Shown one piece after another: positions 1 through 10,282 of a stretch of DNA of 58,643 bases. This DNA comes from CAYOLL01 sp964404765 [NCBI: uncultured Gemmatimonadota bacterium] (lineage in GTDB: Bacteria > 4572-55). Under the pieces are notes generated by a model. It searched no databases. It saw nothing but the letters and a program-made list of their open reading frames with translations, and was not told the DNA's origin. The number at the start of each line of letters is the position of its first letter. Position 1 is the stretch's first letter. The stretch spans positions 1 to 58,643 of the forward strand of contig CAYOLL010000018.1 in NCBI GenBank assembly GCA_964404765.1. Reading direction: 5' to 3'. The translations under genes and the position numbers were made by a program.

Positions 1-1440
1 TCAACGTCATCGTCTTGGCAATACCAATAGCCGGGAAGGTAATCGGCGTCGGGTCGTCATCACCCGGTTCGCCCGGATTCTTGTCGTTATCCGGGTCGGG
101 GTCCGTGCCGTTGTCGGAGGTATCCCTGACCGCAGCGCCCGTCGGCGAAGAACCGTAGGCAATGGCGATATTTTGGAACGGCCCGCTGCCGTGCGGCTGG
201 AAAGTGACGTTAAACGAAATAGTCTTCTCAGCGCCCACAACCAGAGTGTCCGTGCCGACCAGCAGCGAGTCCGAGGCATCCGTAAAAGGCTGGAACTCCA
301 GTGAATCAACCATCAGCCCGGTCGTAGAGAAATTCCAGACCGAATCAATCACGGCCAGGGCCGGGAAAGTTTTGCGCAGGCTGTCTACGACCTGCACCGT
401 CAGCAGCGTGTCGCTGCCCAGATTCTTGATAATCAAAGTAATGCGCGTCACGTAGGAGCTATCGGTTAAGGCAGTGGTAGCGCCGACGCTCTTGGCAATG
501 CCGATAATCGGCACTTTGATCGGCGTCGGATCGTCCTCGCCCGGCTCGCCCGGATTCTTGTCGTTGTCCGGGTCCGGATTCGTGCCGCTGTCCGACGTAT
601 CTTTGACCGCCGCGCCGGTGGGTGATGAACCATAGGCAATGGCGATATTCTGGAACGGCCCGCTGCCGTGCGGCTGGAAAGTGACGTTAAACGAAATGGT
701 CTTCTCCGCGCCCACAGCCAGGGTGTCCGTGCCGACCAGCAGCGAGTCCGAGGCATCCGTAAAAGGCTGGAACTCCAGCGAATCAACCATCAGCCCGGTC
801 GTAGAGAAATTCCAGACCGTATCAATCACGGCCAGGGCCGGGAAGGTTTTGCGCAAGCTATCCACGACCTGCACCGTCAGCAGCGTGTCGCTGCCCAGGT
901 TCTTGATAATCAACACGATGCGGGCGGTAAACGTGCTGTCATTCACCGGCGTGACGCTGCTAATATACTTGGCGATGCCAATCGCCGGCATCTTGATCGG
1001 CGTCGGGTCGTCTTCGCCCGGCTCGCCTGGATCGTAGTCGTTGTCCGGATTGGGATTCGTGCCGTTGTCGGACGAATCGCGTACAGCCGTGCCGGTCGGC
1101 GATGTGCCCTTGGCGATGGCCGTATTGTAGAACGGCCCGGCGGCCCCATCCGGTCGGAAGGTGACCACAAAACTCAAGGTGTCCTGCGCATTCACGGTTA
1201 AAGAGTCTGTTCCCAATAACAAAGAGTCGTTTGTACCACCGTTAAACAATGGATTGATCGCCGCGCCCGTACTCGTCAGCGAATCCACGCGGAAATCCAT
1301 CAGGCCAGGGAAAGTCGTAATCAGACTGTCTATGACCTGCAGGTTCTTAATGGTTTGATTGCCGTAATTCCGTACAATCAACGTAAACTTGACCCGGAAG
1401 GAATCCGGCGCAACCGCCGTCACCGGTCCGGCGTATTTGG
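1..1440 (-). repeat. Near-identical 477-bp tandem repeats inside the DUF11 gene
   Basis: Sequence around 162-478 recurs almost unchanged at 639-955, a period of 477 bp (159 codons). A third, more diverged copy lies at about 960-1440. Each unit encodes one Ig-like domain plus the linker with DNDKNPGEPG and DDPTPI. Near identity between neighbouring copies suggests recent duplication or gene conversion and makes copy number recombination-prone. Confidence 0.85.
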
Positions 1441-4400
1441 CGATGCCCAACGCCGGCAGAATCAGCGTCACATCGTCATCGGTCGTGCCCAATTCATCAA
1501 ATGGCGTCACATTGGTCGAGTCGCCTTCCGCTTCTACGCCGTTGTTGTAAGTGCCCAGGGCTGCGCCGGCGGCAATGGCCGCCCGGAACTGAATCCGCAG
1601 CGTGTCGTTGCCGGCCAATGTTAGACCACCACCACCCCATTTGGGCGCAGCTGAAGGGATAACCGGTATAGTATCTAATGGCGCAGCCTGCGGCACACCC
1701 GGCGGTGCATATATAACCGTCGCCCCATTCTTGACAAAATCCGTCGAAACATAGGTAAAGCCGGACGGCAGATTATCGGTTACAAAAATCGTGTCCACCG
1801 GCACCGGCAATGTGTTCGCTACGGTGATAATGTAGGTGGCCGTATCCGCGCCGGTTTTGACGATAACCGGCGTAACGGTTACTTTGGTAATCGTCAAACC
1901 GCCGGCGATCGTCGTCAAGGTATCGCGGGCCGTTTTGGGCTGATCGTTCGTCAAAATGGCGTAATCCTTGTGCGAACCCGTGCCGCCGACAAAGACTGTC
2001 ACCGTTTTTGTGCCGAACTGACCCGGCTGCAATGTCCCCAAAGCGCAGCGCACGGTATCGTTGGCGATCGTGCAGCCGCTGGAAGCCGAAATATAAACCG
2101 CCCCCGTGGGCAGCGAGTCCTTCAAGACCGTATTATACGAAATGGAATTGCCGCTATTGAGATAGTAGAGGCCGTACGTAATGCTGCCCAGCAGTCTATC
2201 ACCGGCGTTGATTGTGCCACTCGGCGCAAAAGCATGGCTTAAGGTCAACGTGTTCCCGCTAATGCTGCTGATTTTTGTGCTGTCACCGGGCTCGTCAATG
2301 TTACGTAGATACTGGTTGGGCGCAAGTAACGAGGCGTCTGTCACAGTGATATGCGTAGCATCCGTGAACGAGGCAACGGTCGTCGTCGGATACGGGATTG
2401 AGGTCTCGCCGGACTTGACCACCGTTAACAATGTTGAGGCTGTGGTCGTGGTCGTATCCACGTCGCTCTTGATGCCGGCATTGGTAGCCGAAACCCTGGC
2501 CCGGTTAATGGTCATATCCGTTCCGGCCGGCAACGGATAATCCACCTTCACCTTAAAAGTCAGCGTTCTGGAATCATCCACGATCAAGGAATCAAACTCA
2601 AAGATCACCCAATCGGCCGCTCCGCTGTAATAAGCGCTATCAGCGTCCTGCGTATCGGATTGAGGTACCGCGCCAATTTTTAGCGAACCGGCCAGATAAC
2701 CCATATTATCCGGGATCGTATCGCGCACCACCACATTCATGGCATTTGATCCGCCTACATTCGATATGACAATTGTATAGGTAAGCGTATCGCCCGGATC
2801 ATGCGGCCCGACTGGCGCCGATGTTTTGATAATCCGCAAATTGGGGTTGGCGCTGATAAACACGGTGACCGTATTGCTCGTATCCGGCGGTGTGGCCAAT
2901 GTGCCCAGCGTATCACGGGCAACGGCATAATTATACTGCGGGGTCAATCCGGTCGGAACATTCGTCGTCGTCACATACAGCTTAAAACTGATCGTATCCG
3001 GCTGACCCACGACCAATGAATCCAGTACGGCGTATAAACTGTCGCCGCTCACAGTCGGACCCGTGCCTGTGGCGGTCGAGTCAAAAGAGGCGCTGCCGTC
3101 TACATAGAGAAAATACGGATTCACAATAGGTATAGAATCAAACACCGCCACCTTGTAGGCCGTGGCCGTGCCTGTATTCAATAGAACAATTTGGTAAGTG
3201 GCTATATCGCCCGGCGTCAACAGCGTTGGCGATACGGACTTGGTGATGGAGATCTCCGGCGCGATAATCTCTGTCGTAACAGAAGCCGTTACTGAATCGG
3301 TGACATCACTATCGAAGGTAACATTATTCGTCAGTGTGCTGCCAGAGGCGTATAGACTGTCTATGCGGGCATAAATGCGCAACTTACCGGACGTACCTGC
3401 CTGAATCGTATCAACCGGTGCGCCTGCAACTTGATAGATGTAGGTAAACGGCGAGCCGGTTGGGGTAATGTCGGCATAAGCGGTCGTATCGGGTTCATAT
3501 AAAGAATCGCTTAAAATGGTCATCTGTCTGGGCAGATATTCTTTGATGAAAGCGGTATCAGAAATAGACGCCCCGCCGATATTGGCATAATCTATTGTGT
3601 AGAGCAGGGTATCGCCGGGCTGCACCGAGGCAGCAGAGGTCCCATCAGCTTTGGTGACGGATTTGGCGACCAACAATTGAGCCGGAACTGTAACTGTTAT
3701 ACAAAGCTTGACATAGTCTGTCTCAAAATTTCGGGCTCCAGACCCGCCATCCGCAATCATTCGCACTTTCAAATTATGAATCTTGGTAGGGGTATTAAAA
3801 ACGGAGGTTATATCCACAGTCAAAGTTTTCTCAACCCCGTTTCCACCGCCTTGCGCATTTGTAACGCTATCTTTGACACCAGACGAGTTGTAAAACACAT
3901 AATGCAGATCAGAAACATTTTTCTCGTAAAAATTCGTGATAAAATAGACTTTGTTGATGGTCTTTCCCGACGGAACAAGCGTACTGCTATCAGGAAAAGT
4001 AAATTCCTGGTATAAGCTATAATCAAAAGCGCTCGGTAACGCATAAATATCACGATTAGTCCCATCGGTGCCTGCAGCCCCATCATCATTTAATATCTTG
4101 CTCAGCGTAGCGCTGGCATCAGACGTGTCCGTAAAGCCGGTTGGCTGATTACAGGTTGAATCCGTGCTACTGGTCTTCACGCCCACATAAGCCGTATCCT
4201 GCACAGTGCCGCCGGGCCAAACCGCTTTGACAACATTCGTTTTGGGGTTGTCCGGGAAATCATTTGCCTTGGTAACAAGGGTAAACAAGCTCTCCGCGCC
4301 GGCTGGGAAATTATAACTCTTCCAAATAACATTGCCATACGCAAGCTGAGCCGGAGCAGAATTGGCCGTGCGGGATGAGCTCCAATAGCTCAAATCTTCC

Positions 4401-6907
4401 GCGACGATCAAGGTATCCGTCGTAATAACGGAATCCGCTGCGGCATTGCCGATATTTTTTATGGTAATATTCCAGGTCACCAAACTATCGCTAGAATTGA
4501 CAAATAAAGATGTGGGCGCTTTGGTGATAGTGAAATCCGGGCGCAAATCGTTAATAAACACATTGGCGCTGGCGCTGGCCGGTGAAGTCTGATCGGAATC
4601 AATCCAGCCCGTATTGGTCATCAACTGCGACCATGTATCCAGGTAATTGGCCGCATTTACCACCGCCGCTTTAAAACTAACCGTAAACGGCCCGTCACCC
4701 GCCGCAATGTAACCCACATTCCAGCGCACCTCCATCTTGCCGCCGGTAATGGCGTTGGAGTCGCCCGGCGCGCTGGCGGAAACAAAGGTCAAGCCATTGG
4801 GCAGCGTGTCGGTGAGAACCGTGTTATACACGGATACGCTGGCGTCATTGGAATAGGTGATGGTAAAGGTCAGCGTATCTGCCGTAACGTCGGTCAAATC
4901 AACATAGTTGGAATTGACCGCTTTGGAGATAGTCAAGCGCGGCTGACCTACGGACACTTCCACCGGATCGCTGCTAATGGAATCATCCGTCGATTTGGCA
5001 TGGGCCACATTGGTATAGGTGCCCACATGGATCGTCACCGGCACAAAACAGCGAATCCGCATGGAGTCGTAAACAGCCGGCACCGGAGCATAAGCGGGCG
5101 GCACAGGCAAAGAACTGGCAGCAATCACTTCGCCGGTACCCTTAACAACCCAGTGAATGGTGTTGCTATCGGTAACCGCGGGCTGGGTTGTGAAACTGCT
5201 ATCAAAATCCGTTATAACAAGCCGGCCAAACTTAAAGCCGGGCGGCAAAACGTCGAAAATCTCCAAAATCGTGTCTGGGATCGCCAGGGTGTTATTGAAA
5301 TAAAGGACAAAATCTACAGAATCACCCTGCGCCACTTGCGAAACCTCTGTATAAGAGCCGTCGGCCTTAAAAGCCTTCTTGGTTATCGATGGCGGCGGCA
5401 CACCGCAGGAGTTGATAAACGTGCCGATCTGCTGCCCGGGGTCCGGGTAGGAGTTGACAAACCACAACTCATCGGCCGGAACGGGATTGCCGGCAGCTAT
5501 ATAAGCAGTTAGCGAATCTTGTATATAATAGGAAAAAACGCGGTGGCGTTTTAGCGGGTTTTCATTATTCCACTCCTTACGATCTGTCGCCTGCGCGCCG
5601 ACTAAATATTGGCCGCGCAATAAACCTCGCGTTTCCCACGAAGCAAACCAGTAGGATACAGACAAATTGGTGGCGGAGGTCGCCCGCGTCCAACTACTGC
5701 CGGCGTCATTGGCGATGCCGTCGCCGTTAGCGTCAAAATATTGCAGATAAATCAAACTGTCCACCGATGTCTGGACATCGGTCGGTCCATTACAATCCAG
5801 AGCGTCCTTGACAATCTGGGAATTGATAATAACCGGGCCGCAACCGGCGTTAATATTTACATCCAGCACAGGCTGCAGCAAGGTCGCCAAGTCTTTAAGA
5901 ATAATAAAATCGCCAAAGGGCAGCTCGCGGTTTTCGTCCGGGGTAAAGGCGCAGCCGGCCCGCAACACGGCGTCCTTTTGCAGCACATCGTTTAAGCTGT
6001 TGGCGGTGTTAAAAAACATGGATATCGGCGTGGTGTTGGTAATCTTCGGCCCACCGACATTTGCCCCGGTGGAAGATGCATCCAGCATGCTCAATGGAAT
6101 CTGATAATCCACATAATATTCATGGCAATTGCCGACCGAGCCTACGTAAACAGCGCGGGTTGCGCCATAATCCCACACGTTTTCGGCGGAGCCGTTAGGC
6201 CAGTTCTCGTCAGGGGCCAAATTGTTGTGATAGTTTTGGATCATTCCGCCGGGGCCGACCGTGGCGGTGGGATTGTGATACAGCAGATGAATGGAAGTAT
6301 CTACGGTAAAATCCAGACCCTGATTGGGGGAGTCGCTCCAATAGGTTTGAATCATATCAATCGCGTGGGAAGGATCGCCGGAGGAACCGTTGAGGTGCAT
6401 GGCAAATTCGCGGAAACCGTCGCCGTCAATATCGAAAAAGACCGTCCACAAGCCCGACTGCCACGGATCGGTCGCCCCGGCAGAACCGGCTGACGGGCCC
6501 AGGGCATAGGTCGCGGCCTGTGTCTCCACCCGCCAGCGGAAAAAGATGGTCGAGCTATCCGGTCCGCCGGCAGTTATATCATTCTTGAAGTACCAGGACA
6601 CGCTGGAAGACGTTGTATCAACCGGACAGCCGGAACTGACGTTGACGTGATTCTGTGGCCGCGCCCCGCCGTGCGAGGGGTCATTGGTGCGCGGGTCTTC
6701 GTCGTCATAGCCAAAGTGCTGCGCCGGAATCCATTGCGGATCGGTCGGCCAGGCTACAATCGGGAAGTGGACACCGTTGCCGACACCGGTCTGGGGTGGG
6801 AACGGATCAGCCGTAACCGTAAGCACGTCTATTCCGCTCACCATCAAAAACATCGCAACAAACAGCGTTGCCAAGCAGCGTCTTTCATTCTTAAGCATCT
6901 TTCCCAT
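1..6907 (-). CDS. Giant secreted DUF11-repeat surface protein (partial, C-terminus outside the window)
   Basis: A single reading frame stays open from 6907 to base 1 (2,302 full codons) and leaves the window. The N-terminus is a signal peptide: basic residues KMLKNERR, then a hydrophobic stretch, then TADPFPPQ. About 480 residues without recognised repeats follow, including a DANGDGIAND calcium-loop-like motif. After them come roughly eleven immunoglobulin-like units that begin with patterns such as ITKAV, GDTLTYTI and N-x-G; this is the DUF11/conserved-repeat signature of secreted adhesins and cell-surface proteins. A non-repeat insert of about 150 residues lies after the third unit (about 3700-4200). 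The last units are joined by acidic GEPGEDDPTP linkers. ATGs at 6919, 6907 and 6898 share the frame; 6907 gives a compact signal peptide, but the ribosome site is weak, so the start is uncertain. A role in attachment or envelope structure is inferred. Confidence 0.85.
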   Translation of the reverse strand, partial: MGKMLKNERRCLATLFVAMFLMVSGIDVLTVTADPFPPQTGVGNGVHFPIVAWPTDPQWIPAQHFGYDDEDPRTNDPSHGGARPQNHVNVSSGCPVDTTSSSVSWYFKNDITAGGPDSSTIFFRWRVETQAATYALGPSAGSAGATDPWQSGLWTVFFDIDGDGFREFAMHLNGSSGDPSHAIDMIQTYWSDSPNQGLDFTVDTSIHLLYHNPTATVGPGGMIQNYHNNLAPDENWPNGSAENVWDYGATRAVYVGSVGNCHEYYVDYQIPLSMLDASSTGANVGGPKITNTTPISMFFNTANSLNDVLQKDAVLRAGCAFTPDENRELPFGDFIILKDLATLLQPVLDVNINAGCGPVIINSQIVKDALDCNGPTDVQTSVDSLIYLQYFDANGDGIANDAGSSWTRATSATNLSVSYWFASWETRGLLRGQYLVGAQATDRKEWNNENPLKRHRVFSYYIQDSLTAYIAAGNPVPADELWFVNSYPDPGQQIGTFINSCGVPPPSITKKAFKADGSYTEVSQVAQGDSVDFVLYFNNTLAIPDTILEIFDVLPPGFKFGRLVITDFDSSFTTQPAVTDSNTIHWVVKGTGEVIAASSLPVPPAYAPVPAVYDSMRIRCFVPVTIHVGTYTNVAHAKSTDDSISSDPVEVSVGQPRLTISKAVNSNYVDLTDVTADTLTFTITYSNDASVSVYNTVLTDTLPNGLTFVSASAPGDSNAITGGKMEVRWNVGYIAAGDGPFTVSFKAAVVNAANYLDTWSQLMTNTGWIDSDQTSPASASANVFINDLRPDFTITKAPTSLFVNSSDSLVTWNITIKNIGNAAADSVITTDTLIVAEDLSYWSSSRTANSAPAQLAYGNVIWKSYNFPAGAESLFTLVTKANDFPDNPKTNVVKAVWPGGTVQDTAYVGVKTSSTDSTCNQPTGFTDTSDASATLSKILNDDGAAGTDGTNRDIYALPSAFDYSLYQEFTFPDSSTLVPSGKTINKVYFITNFYEKNVSDLHYVFYNSSGVKDSVTNAQGGGNGVEKTLTVDITSVFNTPTKIHNLKVRMIADGGSGARNFETDYVKLCITVTVPAQLLVAKSVTKADGTSAASVQPGDTLLYTIDYANIGGASISDTAFIKEYLPRQMTILSDSLYEPDTTAYADITPTGSPFTYIYQVAGAPVDTIQAGTSGKLRIYARIDSLYASGSTLTNNVTFDSDVTDSVTASVTTEIIAPEISITKSVSPTLLTPGDIATYQIVLLNTGTATAYKVAVFDSIPIVNPYFLYVDGSASFDSTATGTGPTVSGDSLYAVLDSLVVGQPDTISFKLYVTTTNVPTGLTPQYNYAVARDTLGTLATPPDTSNTVTVFISANPNLRIIKTSAPVGPHDPGDTLTYTIVISNVGGSNAMNVVVRDTIPDNMGYLAGSLKIGAVPQSDTQDADSAYYSGAADWVIFEFDSLIVDDSRTLTFKVKVDYPLPAGTDMTINRARVSATNAGIKSDVDTTTTTASTLLTVVKSGETSIPYPTTTVASFTDATHITVTDASLLAPNQYLRNIDEPGDSTKISSISGNTLTLSHAFAPSGTINAGDRLLGSITYGLYYLNSGNSISYNTVLKDSLPTGAVYISASSGCTIANDTVRCALGTLQPGQFGTKTVTVFVGGTGSHKDYAILTNDQPKTARDTLTTIAGGLTITKVTVTPVIVKTGADTATYIITVANTLPVPVDTIFVTDNLPSGFTYVSTDFVKNGATVIYAPPGVPQAAPLDTIPVIPSAAPKWGGGGLTLAGNDTLRIQFRAAIAAGAALGTYNNGVEAEGDSTNVTPFDELGTTDDDVTLILPALGIAKYAGPVTAVAPDSFRVKFTLIVRNYGNQTIKNLQVIDSLITTFPGLMDFRVDSLTSTGAAINPLFNGGTNDSLLLGTDSLTVNAQDTLSFVVTFRPDGAAGPFYNTAIAKGTSPTGTAVRDSSDNGTNPNPDNDYDPGEPGEDDPTPIKMPAIGIAKYISSVTPVNDSTFTARIVLIIKNLGSDTLLTVQVVDSLRKTFPALAVIDTVWNFSTTGLMVDSLEFQPFTDASDSLLVGTDTLAVGAEKTISFNVTFQPHGSGPFQNIAIAYGSSPTGAAVKDTSDSGTNPDPDNDKNPGEPGEDDPTPIKVPIIGIAKSVGATTALTDSSYVTRITLIIKNLGSDTLLTVQVVDSLRKTFPALAVIDSVWNFSTTGLMVDSLEFQPFTDASDSLLVGTDTLVVGAEKTISFNVTFQPHGSGPFQNIAIAYGSSPTGAAVRDTSDNGTDPDPDNDKNPGEPGDDDPTPITFPAIGIAKTMTL

Positions 6908-7118
6908 AAATATGAACATCCTTTTTTAAAAGTGCGTCCCTACCTACTACAAATATAAAATTATTTTCGGCTATAGCGTGAATTATTCGCCACTAAATAT
7001 TTTTCTTGATGAACGAAGTTGCCGGATAAACGCTGATTACGATGATCGTTGAGGAGGTACAAAATACCTTTCCGTAGCTGAGATCCAAAAAACCTAAGGG
7101 TCTAATTGTAATGCACGT

Positions 7119-7167
7119 AACTTCAAGCGGTTACATGTCAAAATCCTCAGGGTTTTCGCTTGAAGTT
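7119..7167. repeat. Inverted repeat in the spacer 6908-7679
   Basis: AACTTCAAGCG (7119-7129) pairs perfectly with CGCTTGAAGTT (7157-7167). It lies in the 770-base spacer upstream of the surface-protein gene. The rest of 6920-7400 shows no supported gene; a 63-codon minus-strand frame there has no family resemblance. Confidence 0.5.
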
Positions 7168-7418
7168 TCTGAGGAGGCTGGCATTTCTTGCCGCAATAGA
7201 CTGCTTCTATCCGCAAACCGCCCCCGCTATTTACACATACTACAGAACGTAGCTCCCTCTTTAATGCCTCGCAAAATATAGACAAGGCAAGGAATGTGCA
7301 AGTATATTTTGCTTATGTCAAGTGTAATTTTTCGAATCTGAGTCGAATTATGACAAGATGGGCATCACCTTTAAGGTGGCGTCCATCTATACCCGTCCAT
7401 CTATACCCGTCTTTTGAC

Positions 7419-7566
7419 GGCCTTAGTCATCGTTTCGGCCACAATACAACCTGTCCTTCCCGAACGCCTTTATCGGGAATCCACGTTTGGCCTATATCCG
7501 CGCATGGATTCCCGCCAAAAACATGCGGGAAGGACAAATCCTCTGGCCGAAACGATGATCAAGGCC
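7419..7566. repeat. Long imperfect palindrome (MITE-like)
   Basis: The left arm starting GGCCTTAGTCATCGTTTCGG and the right arm ending GATGATCAAGGCC are imperfect reverse complements over about 65-70 bases each. The inner parts carry GTCCTTCCCG and CGGGAATCCA on both arms. No coding capacity. A direct duplication of CATCTATACCCGTC lies just before it (about 7384-7411). It has the shape of a small non-autonomous palindromic element. Confidence 0.6.
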
Positions 7567-7604
7567 CTTTTGACTTGCGTTATGAATTATTCCGGCAAAA
7601 GCAA

Positions 7605-7639
7605 AAAAAGCCGACTACAAGCATCGTAGTCGGCTTTTT
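7605..7639. terminator. Bidirectional rho-independent terminator
   Basis: AAGCCGACTAC, a 7-base loop and GTAGTCGGCTT form a perfect stem with A-tract before and T-tract after. It sits 40 bases past the stop of the mccB-like gene on the minus strand and can also end plus-strand transcripts. Confidence 0.85.
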
Positions 7640-7679
7640 GTTTGTGTCCTTATTTTACGGTCATGCTTCAAGAACCAAT

Positions 7680-9290
7680 TTACATTCTGAAGACCGGCCA
7701 GGTTGTCGGCGGAATCGGCGCGTTCAAGCTCATAGAAATGCCCAGAGCCAGCGCCATGCGCGTATCGGTCGGATCGAGGATGCCGTCGTCCCAAAGGCGA
7801 GCCGTGCTGTAAAGCGGGTGGCCTTCGCGCTCGTATTCGGCCAGAACCGGCCGCTTAAATTCGGCGGCCTCAGTCTCGGTCATCGTCGACTTGCCTTCAT
7901 ATTCCAACTGTTCCTGTTTGACTTGCAGCAGGACGTTGGCGGCCTGCTCGCCGCCCATCACGCTGATGCGGGCGTTGGGCCACATCCACAACAGGCGCGG
8001 ACTGTAGGCGCGGCCGCACATACCGTAGTTGCCCGCCCCAAAAGACCCGCCGATAATCACCGTAAATTTTGGCACTTGCGCCGCTGAAACCGCCTGCACC
8101 ATCTTTGCGCCGTCACGGGCAATGCCGCCGGTTTCGTACGCCTTGCCGACCATAAAACCGGTAATATTTTGCAGAAAAATAAGCGGAATCCCACGCTGCC
8201 CGCACAACTCAATAAAATGCGCGGCTTTTAACGCGCTTTCCGAAAACAGCACGCCGTTATTGGCCAAAATGCCGACCGGATAGCCGTGAATCCGGGCAAA
8301 GCCGCACACCAGGGTTGTCCCGTACAAGGCTTTGAACTCATGCAACGCGCTGCCATCGACAATCCGGGCTATAATTTCGCGCACATCGTACGGTTTGCGG
8401 GTATCTTTGGGGATAATGCCATACAGTTCTTCCGGATTGTACAGCGGTTCTTCGGGTTTATGAATATCTAAGGTGACGCGCTTGCGGCGATTCAAATTTT
8501 CGACAATGGAACGGGCGATCTCCAGCGCATGTTTGTCATCCTGGGCGTAATGATCGGTCACGCCGGATTTACGGCAATGCACGTCGGCTCCGCCCAATTC
8601 CTCGGCGGTCACAACCTCGCCGGTCGCCGCCTTGACCAATGGCGGCCCACCCAGAAAGATGGTGCCGTTGCCCTTGACAATGACGCTTTCATCGGCCATA
8701 GCCGGCACATAAGCGCCGCCGGCCGTGCACGAGCCCATGACCACGGCAATCTGCGGAATATTGCGGCTGGACATCGTCGCCTGATTATAAAAAATGCGCC
8801 CAAAATGCTCTTTATCGGGAAAAACTTCGTCCTGCATGGGCAAAAAAGCCCCGCCCGAATCCACCAGATAAACGCACGGCAGATTGTTTTCCAGCGCGAC
8901 TTCCTGCGCCCGCAAATGCTTTTTGACCGTGATGGGAAAATACGTGCCGCCCTTGACCGTGGCGTCATTGGCCACAATCATCACTTCCTGCCCGTGCACA
9001 GAGCCGATGCCGGTGATGATGCCGGCCGCCGGCACATCCGTATCGTACATGCCGTACGCCGCCAGAGCGCCCAATTCCAGGAAGGGCGACTTGGGATCCA
9101 GCAGCCCGTCGATGCGCTCGCGGGCAGTCAGCTTGCCGCGGCTGCGGTGCTTGGTTACGGCCTTTTCCGGCCCGCCTTTTCTGACTTTGGCGACAATTTC
9201 CTGAATATCGTTGACAATCGCCCGGTTATGGTCGGCGTTCGCCTTAAACTCCGCGCTTTTGGCGTCGATTTGGGTTTCGATAACGTGCAT
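7680..9290 (-). CDS. mccB: Acyl-CoA carboxylase carboxyltransferase (beta) subunit, methylcrotonyl-CoA carboxylase type
   Basis: 536 residues, the usual length for the biotin-dependent carboxyltransferase family that moves carboxyl groups from carboxybiotin to acyl-CoA. Family landmarks are [13 protein letters not shown] near the N-terminus, the first oxyanion/CoA half with [19 protein letters not shown] and [13 protein letters not shown], and the second half with [30 protein letters not shown] and [19 protein letters not shown]. These match MCC-beta better than propionyl- or acetyl-CoA carboxylase subunits. AAGGAA precedes the ATG at suitable distance. The expected biotin carboxylase/carrier (alpha) subunit is not adjacent, so its partner must be elsewhere. 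Leucine degradation is the likely role; acyl specificity is inferred from sequence resemblance only. Confidence 0.93.
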   Translation of the reverse strand: MHVIETQIDAKSAEFKANADHNRAIVNDIQEIVAKVRKGGPEKAVTKHRSRGKLTARERIDGLLDPKSPFLELGALAAYGMYDTDVPAAGIITGIGSVHGQEVMIVANDATVKGGTYFPITVKKHLRAQEVALENNLPCVYLVDSGGAFLPMQDEVFPDKEHFGRIFYNQATMSSRNIPQIAVVMGSCTAGGAYVPAMADESVIVKGNGTIFLGGPPLVKAATGEVVTAEELGGADVHCRKSGVTDHYAQDDKHALEIARSIVENLNRRKRVTLDIHKPEEPLYNPEELYGIIPKDTRKPYDVREIIARIVDGSALHEFKALYGTTLVCGFARIHGYPVGILANNGVLFSESALKAAHFIELCGQRGIPLIFLQNITGFMVGKAYETGGIARDGAKMVQAVSAAQVPKFTVIIGGSFGAGNYGMCGRAYSPRLLWMWPNARISVMGGEQAANVLLQVKQEQLEYEGKSTMTETEAAEFKRPVLAEYEREGHPLYSTARLWDDGILDPTDTRMALALGISMSLNAPIPPTTWPVFRM

Positions 9291-9351
9291 GGTAGTAGTT
9301 CCTTATAGAGAGTTGGAGTCTATTGTTTATTGTCATTGAGAAAAATGTTAG

Positions 9352-9542
9352 CCTGAATTATTCATCAGATCAGCCACAAAGTCACTAAAGCACAAAGAAT
9401 CACTAATATCTTCAATTAATTAGAAGGCTTTATGGTAATTTTGGATTTTGGATCGCGCCGATGTCAAAAACTCAATTTTTGAATAACCTTCGTGGAACTT
9501 AGTGTCTTCGTGGCTTTGTGGCGTATCTTTGAGTTTTTCAGG
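9352..9542. repeat. Dispersed palindromic element, CCTGAATTATTCA family, copy 1
   Basis: Begins CCTGAATTATTCA (9352-9364) and ends in TTTTTCAGG. The interior has ATCAGCCACAAAGTCACTAA on one side and its degenerate complement CTTCGTGGCTTTGTGGCG on the other. The same termini occur at 35450, 39557, 39715 and 45454. Non-coding; abuts the stop of the interrupted gene at 9543. Confidence 0.65.
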
Positions 9543-10187
9543 TTAAAGCAACTGTTCGGTAATAATCGTTTGCAACTTTTTCAGTATTTGCAAAATCGTA
9601 ATGAGTTCGCTCAAATTGGTGGCGTCATATTCGGCGCTGACGCCCAAATTTTTCCCATCCAGCACCACAAAGAACCAGTTCCGGCCGACGATATAAGCGC
9701 CATAAACCGGCTTTTGATTATTATTCCGATGCTACGCAATCAGCAGGGCGCAAAGCAACTGACCCAGCGGTTCCGGCTCGTACTTCCGCTCTCGTTTGTA
9801 CTCGTGAAAGCAAAAATAAGGTGTTTTAATTCGGCTGCCGAATCCTTTGGCGACCAGAAAATCGGCCACGGTTTTAAGCGAGTAATCGCCTATCTTTGCG
9901 GAAAGCTCCTTTTCAAAATATGTCCGAATTTCACCTGTCTCATACTTGATCATATTCAGCAAAAAGGCGATGAACTTCATTTTCAACTCTTCTTCATTCC
10001 AGTCTTCCACATTTTTTAGCAACCGTAGCCGCAGTTCCTCCAAAAGCAGGCGCTCTTGATCCGTGATCGCCTCATCGGTCGACAGCCAATCGTTCAATAG
10101 GGGCATATTTTCATAGATTCGCGTCAGATCAAATGTCTCGATGAGCAATTCTTTGGTCCATACTGTTTTTTTCGAGTTCTTTTCCAT
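9543..10187 (-). pseudogene. PDDEXK-like hypothetical protein interrupted by an in-frame amber codon
   Basis: From ATG 10187 (MEKNSKKTVWTKELL) the frame runs 151 codons to a TAG at 9734-9732, then continues in the same frame for 62 more codons to TAA at 9543. The downstream part (KPVYGAYIVGRNWFFVVLDG and onward) is the ordinary C-terminus of this family. Members I recall read LLIAQE-x-N at this point, so a CAG-to-TAG change is the simplest explanation. The D in VADFLVAKG followed by E-Y-K in HEYKRE resembles a PD-(D/E)XK nuclease core; that fold is inferred. The N-terminal product alone would lack the last conserved strands. Could be a true pseudogene, readthrough, or sequencing error. Confidence 0.75.
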
Positions 10188-10282
10188 TGCATAATCTCCA
10201 TCGGTTGTTATTTAATATGCAATCCTTATTGCGAAATGATTCAGTTTGCTCACTCATCACATCCCACATAATGATTGGAATG

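Noticed and set aside
162-6958. Many plus-strand frames of 70-177 codons over the left end
   Set aside because: They are complements of the DUF11 gene and repeat with its 477-bp period; the real frame stays open for the full 6.9 kb on the other strand.
7296-9308. Plus-strand frames of up to 263 codons across the mccB region
   Set aside because: All are antisense to or upstream of a clear carboxyltransferase gene and show no family features.
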